From NCBI GenBank assembly GCA_013041835.1, contig JABDRH010000556.1, positions 1 to 5,842 of the forward strand: 5,842 nt of DNA. Direction: 5' to 3'. The position numbers were made by a program, and so were the translations under genes. Of this stretch, positions 1 through 4,662 are shown piece after piece. The notes beneath the pieces were generated by a model. The model saw nothing but the letters and a program-made list of their open reading frames with translations, was not told the origin of the DNA and did not search any database. Every line of letters starts with the position of its first letter. Within the stretch, counting starts at the first letter, position 1. The DNA comes from Desulfatitalea sp. Its GTDB lineage: Bacteria; Desulfobacterota; Desulfobacteria; Desulfobacterales; Desulfosarcinaceae.

Positions 1-1
1 A

Positions 2-265
2 TCTGGCGGCAAGCTGCCGTGGAAAATAGCGATAATGATTGATGCAACGATTCAAAACCGATCAAGCCTGCATGCTGAAAATGTTAAACGGTTCAATCAT
101 GGCAAAGGCTTTGTAATCGGGCATCAACTGAAAAACAATATGCCAATACTGCTAAATCTAAAGAATGGGGGCAGGTCGAACAGCTATTCAAAACCACCGA
201 TCCATATTATAGTTTTACACCCAACGGATAGCTCATGGGCCGCAAAGGTAAACGGACTTTGCTAA
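2..265 (+). pseudogene. IS4-like DDE transposase remnant (tentative)
   Basis: The frame is open from the window edge and continues past the first ATG at 35. The first part reads like an internal segment of a DDE transposase: KLPWKIAIMIDATIQNRSS followed by NVKRFNHGKGFVIGHQ. I recall this pattern (IDAT..RSS, KFNHG.GFV.GHQ) from IS4-like transposases, but it is recall, not a search. After about position 130 the resemblance stops and the remaining residues look random until the TAA at 263-265, so this is at best an internal scrap with no catalytic core. It faces opposite to the cassette genes and runs into the attC at 219-340. The left part lies outside the window. Confidence 0.4.
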
Positions 266-340
266 TGAAAATTTGGTTGATGAACTCGCCATAGCTATGG
301 CCGCCCGCCTTTTGCGGTCCTATGGAGCCTGATGTTGGGT
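219..340 (-). other. attC recombination site of the hicAB cassette
   Basis: Read on the minus strand, the site opens with R'' ACCCAAC (340-334) and closes with R' GTTGGGT (225-219). They match the RYYYAAC and GTTRRRY consensus exactly and complement each other. The arms between them are imperfectly palindromic: on the + strand one arm has AGCTCATGGG and CCGCAAAGG, and the reverse complement of the other has AGGCTCCATAGG and CCGCAAAAGG. The centre holds the 12-bp palindrome CCATAGCTATGG (289-300). At 122 bp it is at the long end for attC sites. Its R'' box overlaps the last codons of hicB. Cassette crossover would fall between G225 and T224. Confidence 0.82.
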
Positions 341-667
341 GAGGTCGGTTAACGCTCTCGATAAAGCATTCTTAACCCATACATTTAAACTCATTCCTTT
401 TTTACGGGCTTCAATGGTGATGTTTTTATGTAGTTCAGGTTCAACGCGTATGACAAATTTTCCAGAGTATGGCTTTTCTGCTTCCTCGCCGCGTTCAGCA
501 CAAAAATCGAGATAATCATCAACTGAATCCAGAAATGCTTGTTTAAGCTCTTTTACTGTCTCACCTTCAAACGTGATAACATCTCGCAGATTGATAACCT
601 CGCCATGAAAAATATTGTCATCATCATCGAATTCAACTTTTGCAAAATATCCTTTATATTCCATCAT
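320..667 (-). CDS. hicB: HicB antitoxin with C-terminal ribbon-helix-helix
   Basis: This 115-aa protein has the HicB layout. Residues 3-60 form the degenerate RNase H-like partner-binding domain (YKGYFAKVEFDDDDNIFHGEV, then the helix around VKELKQAFLDSVDDYLDFC). Residues 69-107 form a ribbon-helix-helix DNA-binding domain (GKFVIRVEPELHKNITIEARKKG, then NVWVKNAL). In known systems HicB blocks the HicA toxin and represses the operon. The start is one of two adjacent ATGs (667 or 664). The first overlaps the hicA stop as ATGA and has a GGGGGTG ribosome-binding stretch about 6 nt upstream. The last six codons (from Thr110) lie in the attC R'' region, so the C-terminal tail TQHQAP is partly encoded by the recombination site. 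Confidence 0.92.
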   Translation of the reverse strand: MMEYKGYFAKVEFDDDDNIFHGEVINLRDVITFEGETVKELKQAFLDSVDDYLDFCAERGEEAEKPYSGKFVIRVEPELHKNITIEARKKGMSLNVWVKNALSRALTDLTQHQAP

Positions 668-918
668 GGTGTCACCCCCGATTCTATCAAGAACCTTCTA
701 ACAGATTTGACAGACGCCTTATTGGTGATCCGTTGGGGATGTGGTCTGTGAAAAACAGCACGAACATCATTCAAGGCAACCCGAACTCGCGATCCCTGAC
801 CTTCTGAAATTTCAGCGCCAAGAGCTGTTAGTAAGCGTTCGATATCATTCCATGGGATATCCGAACGTTCAGGTTTTTCAAATATTTTCAATAAGGTCTG
901 TCGTTGTTTCTTGTTCAT
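664..918 (-). CDS. hicA: HicA mRNA interferase toxin
   Basis: This 84-aa protein fits the small dsRBD-fold HicA toxins, which cleave mRNA and are neutralised by HicB. It belongs to the subgroup reading SDIPWNDIERLLTALGAE, EGQGSRV, then AVFHRPHP near residues 54-61. The GSH motif common in HicA is GSR here (42-44), so the active-site histidine is more likely His57 or His60 in FHRPHP; that is inference. The gene overlaps hicB by four bases (ATGA), so the pair is probably translationally coupled. Toxin-first order is usual for hicAB. The start ATG at 918 has no clear Shine-Dalgarno sequence and lies almost at the predicted transcription start, so the mRNA may be leaderless. Confidence 0.92.
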   Translation of the reverse strand: MNKKQRQTLLKIFEKPERSDIPWNDIERLLTALGAEISEGQGSRVRVALNDVRAVFHRPHPQRITNKASVKSVRRFLIESGVTP

Positions 919-924
919 GATGAA

Positions 925-956
925 ATAGTATCAAATTTTAGTATCTTGTCAACAAG
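925..956 (-). promoter_or_regulatory. Predicted hicAB promoter and possible operator
   Basis: On the minus strand there is a perfect -35 TTGACA (952-947), a 16-bp spacer and a weaker -10 TACTAT (930-925). The -35 lies in the near-palindrome CTTGTTGACAAG (956-945). Two copies of GATACTA (945-939 and 932-926) flank and overlap the -10 and could be contacts for the HicB RHH domain. Transcription would start near 918-919, at the hicA ATG. The promoter is inside the cassette, so expression need not depend on an integron promoter. Confidence 0.5.
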
Positions 957-972
957 GAAGGCATCATGAGGC

Positions 973-999
973 ACCCAACGCTGCAAATAACCGGAAATG
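973..999 (-). other. 3' half of an attC interrupted by the group II intron
   Basis: Directly after the intron 3' end the minus strand reads CATTTCCGGTTATTTGCAGC and then R' GTTGGGT (979-973). The stretch CCGGTTATTTGCAGCGTTGG aligns well with the 3' half of the yoeB-cassette attC (CCGGTAACGTGCAGCGTTAG). No matching R''/L'' half lies within 100 bp upstream, because the intron occupies that place. Its 5' half should have contained R'' GGCTAAC (the partner of the GTTAGCC at 4033-4027) and seems to be lost. Confidence 0.65.
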
Positions 1000-1073
1000 G
1001 TCGAGTAGGCCAAAGGAACCGCCCCTTTGGCCTCTCACAGAACCGTACGTGAAACTCTCGCTTCATACGGCTC
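1000..1073 (-). ncRNA. Group II intron domains V and VI (3' end of ribozyme)
   Basis: Domain V is the 34-nt hairpin at 1073-1040, opening GAGCCGTATGAAGC and closing CACGTACGGTTC, the expected domain V form. Domain VI (1039-1000) folds as GAG plus AGGCCAAAGG pairing with CCTTTGGCCT plus CTC. This leaves a single bulged A at 1006, seven nucleotides from the 3' end, where the branch-point adenosine belongs. The intron ends CTACTCGAC at 1000, with the usual AY terminus. These parts look intact although the 5' half of the intron is missing, so it cannot splice by itself. I did not assign a class. Confidence 0.87.
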
Positions 1074-1091
1074 TTCCTGTCCAACTTTTCA

Positions 1092-1739
1092 TCACCCCTT
1101 CGATGCCGCCCAGTGGGGAAACCAGCTCGGATTCATTCTCCGCGCTCGGTTTACCCGTCGAGCCGCTTGCATCAGGGTCTTCAACGACTTGTACTTCGCC
1201 TTGGCCCAACGACTCAGGCGCTTGTCGAAGTGAAACAGCACGTTTCGGGTGATATTTTTGCCAAACAGACCATAGTAGTCCATCCAGCCCTTCAGCCGGT
1301 TTTGGCAATATCCCCGTATATCTGTCAGGTCCTTTTGACGCCAATACTTCCATGGCCAGCTGTTGATTTCCTGCCGAATTCGTTTCGCCGATTTCTGGCT
1401 GACGGCGGCAAGAAAATATAGACCCTGCTGGCCCCGTCTTGTCATTATCCAACGTGGCCTGAATGTGTAGCCGAGAAAGTCGAAGGATACCGTTTCATAG
1501 TGGCCTTTGTTCCGACCGCCTTTACAGTATGCAATCTTTGTCTTGGCGGGGTGAAGCGACAGGCCGCATTGATTGAACCGGTCATTGGGAAGCGCCTTCA
1601 GATCTTTAGCTTCGCGCTCACTAACACAATGACAGACAATATCATCGGCATACCGTTCGAACTGAATACCTTACCAGTTCTTTTCCACCCACACATCAAA
1701 TACATAGTGCTGAAACAAGTTTGCCAAAAGTGGGCTGAT
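1092..1739 (-). pseudogene. Group II intron reverse transcriptase/maturase, 3' fragment
   Basis: Translation in one frame gives VISPLLANLFQHYVFDVWVE, then the polymerase motif YADD (1652-1641) within FERYADDIV. After that come FDFLGYTFRPR and the maturase region with LKGWMDYYGLFGKN and RWAKAKYKSL, ending WFPHWAASKG and a TGA at 1092-1094. This is the second half of an RT plus the X/maturase domain. A TAA at 1673-1671 interrupts the frame just before YADD (W, stop, GIQFERYADD); otherwise the frame is open. The missing upstream codons continue at 3966 and above: joining the two pieces at the shared AT gives an uninterrupted GTPQGGVISPLLANLF. Ordinarily such proteins aid splicing and retrohoming; this copy is non-functional. 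Confidence 0.92.
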
Positions 1740-3375
1740 GACGCCCCGAACGCAAAAGGTAACTTTGAACCTCAGATTGCATTTTTGGCCCCCCGGGCTT
1801 GTTAGATGGCAATAAAGGAACAGAATGCTTGATCCTGATATTCTTATCATCCACCAGGATTTCCTTAACCACCAGACGAAGCACCCTTTGCCGCTCAAGT
1901 ATGTCCATCGTCTCGGCAGATTTGCACAACTTGCGTAAAAAAGACTCTAGTTTGTTCGCCAATCGCAAAACCGATTGTTGATTTGCCACAGCGTATTCAA
2001 GGCCTGCAAGCTCTGCCTGCAGCGTCTTATGCCGATTTCTTAATTGTGGCATTCTATCACGTAATTCATCCATCTGCAAAAGATCGCTCTGGTATGCATC
2101 CAACAGCTTCTTAATACTATTTTCAACTCGTAATAACTCCTTTAAAATTACTTCTCTTCTTTGCTTCTCAGAGTTACTCTCCTGGATCATTTCAATTCGT
2201 CGACGAATCTCGCTGCGCACCAACTCAGGATCGCTAAGCAACACAACAATCTGCTTCCAAACAAGTTCATCCAAATAGTCCTGCCGGATAGGACGACTTT
2301 GGCAGACTGGCCCGCTGCTAAAACGATAATTATCTGAACCCAAGCAACGATAATAATAAAGCTTTCTTTTACTTGTGCGTGTCGATGTGCGGTAATACGC
2401 ATACCCACAATTATTGCAGACCAACATGCCTTGCAATAAAGTTGGTTCGATCGTACGCCGAGGTGAATGCCGCTTATTGGATTGTAACCGCTCTTGAGCT
2501 AACGCAAACAGATCTTCGCTGATCAATGCAGGAACAGGTATCTGTAACCATTGCTCCTGTGGGCACTCTTTATGAGCGCTGTCGCGCGGTGAAAATCCGC
2601 CGCGCTTTCGCAAAGGACGTGTGATTTTTTTTCTTTCCACTGACCGTGTTTTGCCAAAACAAGCCATGCCTTTGTAAGCCGGATTGCGTAGCATCGCCCA
2701 TACAGTCGATCGTTCCCATAATGATATTCGTTTACGCGTTGGTATCTGATGGTCGTTGAGCCACCGGGCGATTGCATTAATGCTAAGATTATCTTCTGTG
2801 TATAGTTTGTAGACGGTTCTAACCACCTCGGCTTCTTCTTCAATAACCTGATAGTATGCCGCACGAATTTCCGTCTTTTTAATATAGCGATAACCGTATG
2901 GCGCTCCTGAAAGGACATTAACTGATCCGGACCTGGCTCGAAAACGCTTACCCCGTCGGGTTCGCTCCGCAATTTGGGCACGCTCATATTCGGCAATCAT
3001 TCCTTGAAATTGCACCAATAATTGTTCTTCCGGCGTTGAAGCCTTTGGGGACTTGATAAAGATGACTTCGACACCTTGGCGTGAAAATTCTTCAACCAAC
3101 AAAACCTGATAGGCATACTTGCGGCTTAACCGATCGGGTGAGTAGACAAGGATTGCTTCAAGCGTGCCTTCACAAGCCAAATCACGCAAACGCTCCAGAG
3201 CAGGACGTACTACTGTGGCGCCGCTGTAACCTTCATCTTGAAACACCCATTGTTCAGGAACCATCAATGCTTGGCTGTGGGCAAACTCGCTTAACGCAGC
3301 AATCTGGCTATCGATGGTATGCTCTTGCTTCTGGCGGTCAGACGACACTCGCGCGTATATTGCGGCCATCGTCAT
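1696..3375 (-). CDS. Large serine recombinase with C-terminus completed by target DNA
   Basis: This 559-aa protein has a resolvase catalytic domain in residues 4-145: YARVSSDRQ with nucleophile Ser11 and Arg9, YSPDRLSR at 78-85, and the long helix EYERAQIAERTRRGK. A recombinase domain follows at about 155-300 (GAPYGYRY, TVWAMLRNPAYKG). A zinc ribbon comes next with Cys320, Cys323, Cys344 and Cys358, then a coiled coil at about 400-485. This is the architecture of phage- and ICE-type integrases. The start ATG at 3375 has AAAAGGA 8 nt upstream; a second ATG two codons on is possible. The ORF runs through the left att site: QSYLLRSGR is encoded by the inverted arm, and the final residues HQPTFGKLVSALCI come from the intron RT gene read out of frame. 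It is probably co-transcribed with the 120-aa gene upstream. Confidence 0.93.
   Translation of the reverse strand: MTMAAIYARVSSDRQKQEHTIDSQIAALSEFAHSQALMVPEQWVFQDEGYSGATVVRPALERLRDLACEGTLEAILVYSPDRLSRKYAYQVLLVEEFSRQGVEVIFIKSPKASTPEEQLLVQFQGMIAEYERAQIAERTRRGKRFRARSGSVNVLSGAPYGYRYIKKTEIRAAYYQVIEEEAEVVRTVYKLYTEDNLSINAIARWLNDHQIPTRKRISLWERSTVWAMLRNPAYKGMACFGKTRSVERKKITRPLRKRGGFSPRDSAHKECPQEQWLQIPVPALISEDLFALAQERLQSNKRHSPRRTIEPTLLQGMLVCNNCGYAYYRTSTRTSKRKLYYYRCLGSDNYRFSSGPVCQSRPIRQDYLDELVWKQIVVLLSDPELVRSEIRRRIEMIQESNSEKQRREVILKELLRVENSIKKLLDAYQSDLLQMDELRDRMPQLRNRHKTLQAELAGLEYAVANQQSVLRLANKLESFLRKLCKSAETMDILERQRVLRLVVKEILVDDKNIRIKHSVPLLPSNKPGGPKMQSEVQSYLLRSGRHQPTFGKLVSALCI
1731..1768. other. attL: left junction of the recombinase element
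   Basis: The target half is TGGGCTG (1731-1737, RT codons in antisense), followed by the shared ATGAC (1738-1742) and the element arm. The arm at 1740-1768 (begins GACGCCCCGAACGC) is an inverted match, 26 of 29 positions, to the arm at 3937-3965. The differences are CC for AT at arm positions 7-8 and T for C at position 21. The crossover dinucleotide is most likely AT at 1738-1739, the symmetry centre of the reconstructed attP. Confidence 0.75.
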
Positions 3376-3440
3376 TGGCGCTGTCCTTTTCGGTTTTTTT
3401 TAATCTGTCTTTGCCAGTAGCCCATTTGCAGTCAGGCACT

Positions 3441-3468
3441 AAAAGCTCATAGACCAAAGTGAGCTTTT
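3441..3468. promoter_or_regulatory. Hairpin between the HTH/RHH gene and the recombinase gene
   Basis: A perfect 9-bp inverted repeat AAAAGCTCA / TGAGCTTTT (3441-3449 and 3460-3468) has a 10-nt loop. It sits in the 119-bp gap between the two element genes. With only three GC pairs and a short U tail it would be a weak terminator or attenuator at best. It might tune recombinase expression relative to the first gene, or be a protein-binding site. Confidence 0.35.
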
Positions 3469-3494
3469 TGGCCGATAGGCGATCAAAACAATAT

Positions 3495-3857
3495 TCAAGC
3501 TGGATCTGTTTTGATTTTCCCCTGCTTTTTGCCACGCTGAAGGCCTTTGTGCAAAAATGTTTCCAGGGCCTGTGTAACAATCTCTCCCAAGGTCAGTCCC
3601 GATTGTTCTGAATATTGTCGCAGCCTCTGAATTAGGTTGGGAGCCAGCTTGATGGTGAACGCAACTTTTAATTCGGGTATCGGGATAGGGGTACCAATTT
3701 TTTGAGCTTCTTGAACATATCGATATGCTTGGCGCTTGGAGATACAATATTGAGCTTCCATGGCACTGACAGCTTGCGCGATAGTGTCGCACTCTTTGAG
3801 AAGAGCGTGGGCCGCATTGATTCGCCGTGCTCGTTCGCTGTTTGAGGATTTGACCAT
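3495..3857 (-). CDS. HTH plus ribbon-helix-helix protein of the recombinase element
   Basis: This 120-aa protein has two apparent DNA-binding parts. Residues 7-52 look like a helix-turn-helix: SERARRINAAHALLKECD, then an ISKRQAYRYVQEAQ recognition-type helix. Residues 64-103 resemble a ribbon-helix-helix: KVAFTIKLAPNLIQRLRQYS, then GLTLGEIVTQALETFL. The tail (104-118) is basic. I know of no named family for the combination. It precedes the recombinase on the same strand by 119 bp and is the only other gene in the element. It is therefore probably its regulator or an accessory or directionality factor; the role is inferred from context. The start ATG at 3857 lacks a good Shine-Dalgarno sequence, and the predicted transcript begins within a few bases of it. 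Confidence 0.8.
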   Translation of the reverse strand: MVKSSNSERARRINAAHALLKECDTIAQAVSAMEAQYCISKRQAYRYVQEAQKIGTPIPIPELKVAFTIKLAPNLIQRLRQYSEQSGLTLGEIVTQALETFLHKGLQRGKKQGKIKTDPA

Positions 3858-3865
3858 GCGTCATA

Positions 3866-3894
3866 TAAATATTACCTCAAATGACATATGTCAA
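3866..3894 (-). promoter_or_regulatory. Predicted promoter with palindromic operator for the element genes
   Basis: On the minus strand there is a consensus -35 TTGACA (3894-3889), a 17-bp spacer and a weak AT-rich -10 TATTTA (3871-3866). The -35 is half of a perfect 12-bp palindrome TGACATATGTCA (3882-3893), a natural operator for a dimeric RHH or HTH protein and possibly for autorepression by the 120-aa product. The predicted start near 3859 is almost at the ATG. The element right arm lies only about 43 bp upstream. Confidence 0.5.
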
Positions 3895-3936
3895 TATTTT
3901 TTATGACCTCGGTTGTGTTTGACAATCCGGATAAAC

Positions 3937-3976
3937 TCAAAGTTGCCTTTTGCGTTCATGGCGTCATGACACCCCC
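3937..3976. other. attR: right junction of the recombinase element
   Basis: The element arm (3937-3965, ending GCGTTCATGGCGTC) is followed by the shared ATGAC (3966-3970) and then the target half ACCCCCC, which is antisense of the RT codons for QGGV. Together with attL it defines both edges. The arm inverts onto 1740-1768 with three mismatches in 29. The core AT most likely lies at 3966-3967. Confidence 0.75.
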
Positions 3977-4032
3977 CTGAGGCGTTCCTTTTCGTTTCTC
4001 TTGCAGCCGACCATCTTCCTTAATGGGGCTAA
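3966..4032 (-). pseudogene. Group II intron reverse transcriptase, internal 5' fragment
   Basis: On the minus strand the frame reads SPIKEDGRLQEKRKGTPQGG followed by V and the AT of the att core. The GTPQGG block is the conserved RT motif that precedes ISPLLANLF, which is found 2.2 kb away at 1092-1739. Upstream the RT similarity ends at the cassette boundary GTTAGCC (4033-4027). The N-terminal part of the protein and the ribozyme core have therefore been deleted. Only about 22 codons remain here, but the match to the motif is unambiguous. Confidence 0.85.
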
Positions 4033-4093
4033 CGCTGCACGTTACCGGCGCGCGGCGATCTTCCGCGCGTCCGTGTACACGCGCTTGTTCTGC
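4027..4093 (-). other. attC recombination site of the yefM-yoeB cassette
   Basis: Minus strand: R'' is GCAGAAC (4093-4087) and the final R' is GTTAGCC (4033-4027). Between them, GCGCGTGT pairs with ACGTGC and a strong 7-bp stem CGCGCGG / CCGCGCG closes a 7-nt loop (4049-4069, loop 4056-4062). The 3' half, CCGGTAACGTGCAGCGTTAG, resembles the conserved attC 3' end. R'' is off the RYYYAAC consensus but complements exactly the GTTCTGC at the cassette start (4669-4663), so the cassette's own R''/R' pair is intact. The site is 67 bp and begins five bases after the yoeB stop. Confidence 0.75.
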
Positions 4094-4097
4094 TCAA

Positions 4098-4364
4098 CTA
4101 TTCATAATGGGTCCACATACGGATAACTTTTACTACTTTTCCATTCGCTATAACTTCATAAACCAACCGGTGCTGAATATTTATACGACGGGAATAGGCG
4201 CCGGCTAAATCTCCGATAAGCTTTTCGTAGAAAGGTGGCGTTTGATAAGGATTGTCTCGTAGGATTTCGATCAGTTGCTCAGCCTTTGATTTTAGACCGG
4301 AGGCAGACAATTTTTCAGCGTCTTTTTGAGCTTGTTTTGTAAATACAACCTTGTAATTTACCAA
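4098..4364 (-). CDS. yoeB: YoeB-family mRNA interferase toxin
   Basis: The 88-aa product (from TTG at 4364) is a Txe/YoeB toxin, a ribosome-dependent endoribonuclease that cuts mRNA in the A site. Family motifs are NPYQTPPFYEKLIGDL and YSRRINIQHRLVYEV, ending MWTHYE. Expected catalytic residues are present: Glu47, Arg66, His86 and Tyr87, corresponding to Glu46, Arg65, His83 and Tyr84 of E. coli YoeB. Start choice: the TTG at 4364 has AGAGGA 6 nt upstream and gives MVNYKVVFTK, matching the family N-terminus. The ATG at 4382 would add six residues, overlap yefM more and lacks a well-spaced ribosome-binding site. The TTG overlaps the end of yefM by seven bases, so translation is probably coupled. 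Confidence 0.93.
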   Translation of the reverse strand: MVNYKVVFTKQAQKDAEKLSASGLKSKAEQLIEILRDNPYQTPPFYEKLIGDLAGAYSRRINIQHRLVYEVIANGKVVKVIRMWTHYE

Positions 4365-4600
4365 TCGAGTTCCTCTTTGCATTCCTCAATAGGCGTTGAT
4401 AGGCCGTCGCGAATAGACTCACGCATACCCGGGGTATTTAAAAGATACATAGTTTCCTGGATTGAACGCCAGTCGTCCTCAGACAAGAGAATAGCATTTC
4501 CTTTTTTGCTTGTAATAACAATTGGTTCGTGGGTTGTAGCTGCTTGGTCGATAAGACGATATAGTTTCGATCGTGCCTCGGTTGCTGATAAAGTTGGCAT
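4358..4600 (-). CDS. yefM: YefM/Phd-family antitoxin
   Basis: This 80-aa protein starts MPTLSATEARSKLYRLID, continues with EPIVITSKKGNAILLSEDDW and then SIQETMYLLN. This is the Phd/YefM DNA-binding N-terminal fold followed by the toxin-wrapping tail (about 55-80). It neutralises YoeB and, with it, represses the operon. The ATG at 4600 is preceded by GAGGTGA with a 4-5 nt spacing, a good ribosome-binding site. Antitoxin-first order and the overlap with yoeB are standard for the family. Length is close to the usual 80-90 residues. Confidence 0.93.
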   Translation of the reverse strand: MPTLSATEARSKLYRLIDQAATTHEPIVITSKKGNAILLSEDDWRSIQETMYLLNTPGMRESIRDGLSTPIEECKEELDW

Positions 4601-4616
4601 AAATCACCTCAGTGTT

Positions 4617-4652
4617 TTTATAAAACGTACGGCAATACGTACGGCAAGTCAA
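4617..4652 (-). promoter_or_regulatory. yefM operator-promoter with two 11-bp repeats
   Basis: ACGTACGGCAA occurs twice (4625-4635 and 4637-4647), each containing the palindrome CGTACG. The palindrome centres are exactly 12 bp apart. E. coli yefM-yoeB is known to use two short palindromes at this centre distance, though with a TGTACA core, so the layout fits a YefM-YoeB binding site. Promoter assignment is less certain. TATAAA (4622-4617) is a good -10 and its -35 may be TTGCCG (4647-4642, 19 bp away); TTGACT at 4652-4647 is an alternative -35 for another -10. Confidence 0.6.
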
Positions 4653-4662
4653 GATAAATTTG

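Larger units (their letters stand above)
225..978 (-). mobile_element. Integron gene cassette carrying hicA-hicB
   Basis: The boundaries are the crossover points (after the G of GTTRRRY) at 979/978 and 225/224, giving a 754-bp cassette. The cassette begins with TTGGGT, the tail of the R' that pairs perfectly with its own R'' (ACCCAAC, 340-334). This self-match is expected of a cassette that once circularised, and it is good evidence that the unit is real. It holds its own promoter, hicA, hicB and attC, all in the same direction. Confidence 0.78.
1740..3967 (-). mobile_element. Two-gene large-serine-recombinase element inserted in an RT gene
   Basis: The element is 2,228 bp counting one copy of the AT core. 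It holds a 120-aa HTH/RHH protein gene, then the recombinase gene, and little else. Both junctions share ATGAC; deleting one copy with the insert restores the conserved RT sequence encoding GTPQGGVISPLLANLF in frame. The ends are inverted 29-bp arms. If circularised, they meet around AT to form a palindromic attP of about 60 bp. The pre-insertion target reads TGGGCTGATGACACCCC. No cargo gene is evident. Confidence 0.77.
1000..4032 (-). mobile_element. 5'-truncated group II intron, interrupted by a recombinase element
   Basis: From 3' to 5' the unit comprises domains VI and V (1000-1073), the 3' part of the RT-maturase gene (1092-1739), the inserted recombinase element (1740-3967) and a short RT piece (3966 to about 4032). 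Domains I to III and roughly the first half of the protein are absent. The upstream end meets the yoeB-cassette attC exactly at its R' box. Orientation is the same as the cassette genes. The intron is dead by 5' truncation, insertion and a nonsense codon. Confidence 0.72.

Noticed and set aside
85..231. + strand frame ending QVEQLFKTTDPYYSFTPNG
   Set aside because: It looks protein-like near the end but has no start and no recognised family, and its stop falls in the attC arm. Too little to call.
539..751. 70-aa + strand ORF across the hicA/hicB junction
   Set aside because: It is antisense to two well-recognised genes, with no supporting signal.
2523..2996. 157-aa minus-strand ORF inside the recombinase gene
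   Set aside because: It is an out-of-frame shadow of the recombinase DNA-binding region, with no independent start signal.
3439..3864. 141-aa minus-strand ORF overlapping the 120-aa gene
   Set aside because: It is a shadow frame with irregular composition. The frame encoding the HTH and RHH segments is clearly the real one.
1738..3970. Reading ATGAC as a transposase-type 5-bp target duplication
   Set aside because: Under that model the inverted ends would be offset by 3 bp. The encoded enzyme is a serine recombinase, and the arms become symmetric only around the AT core.
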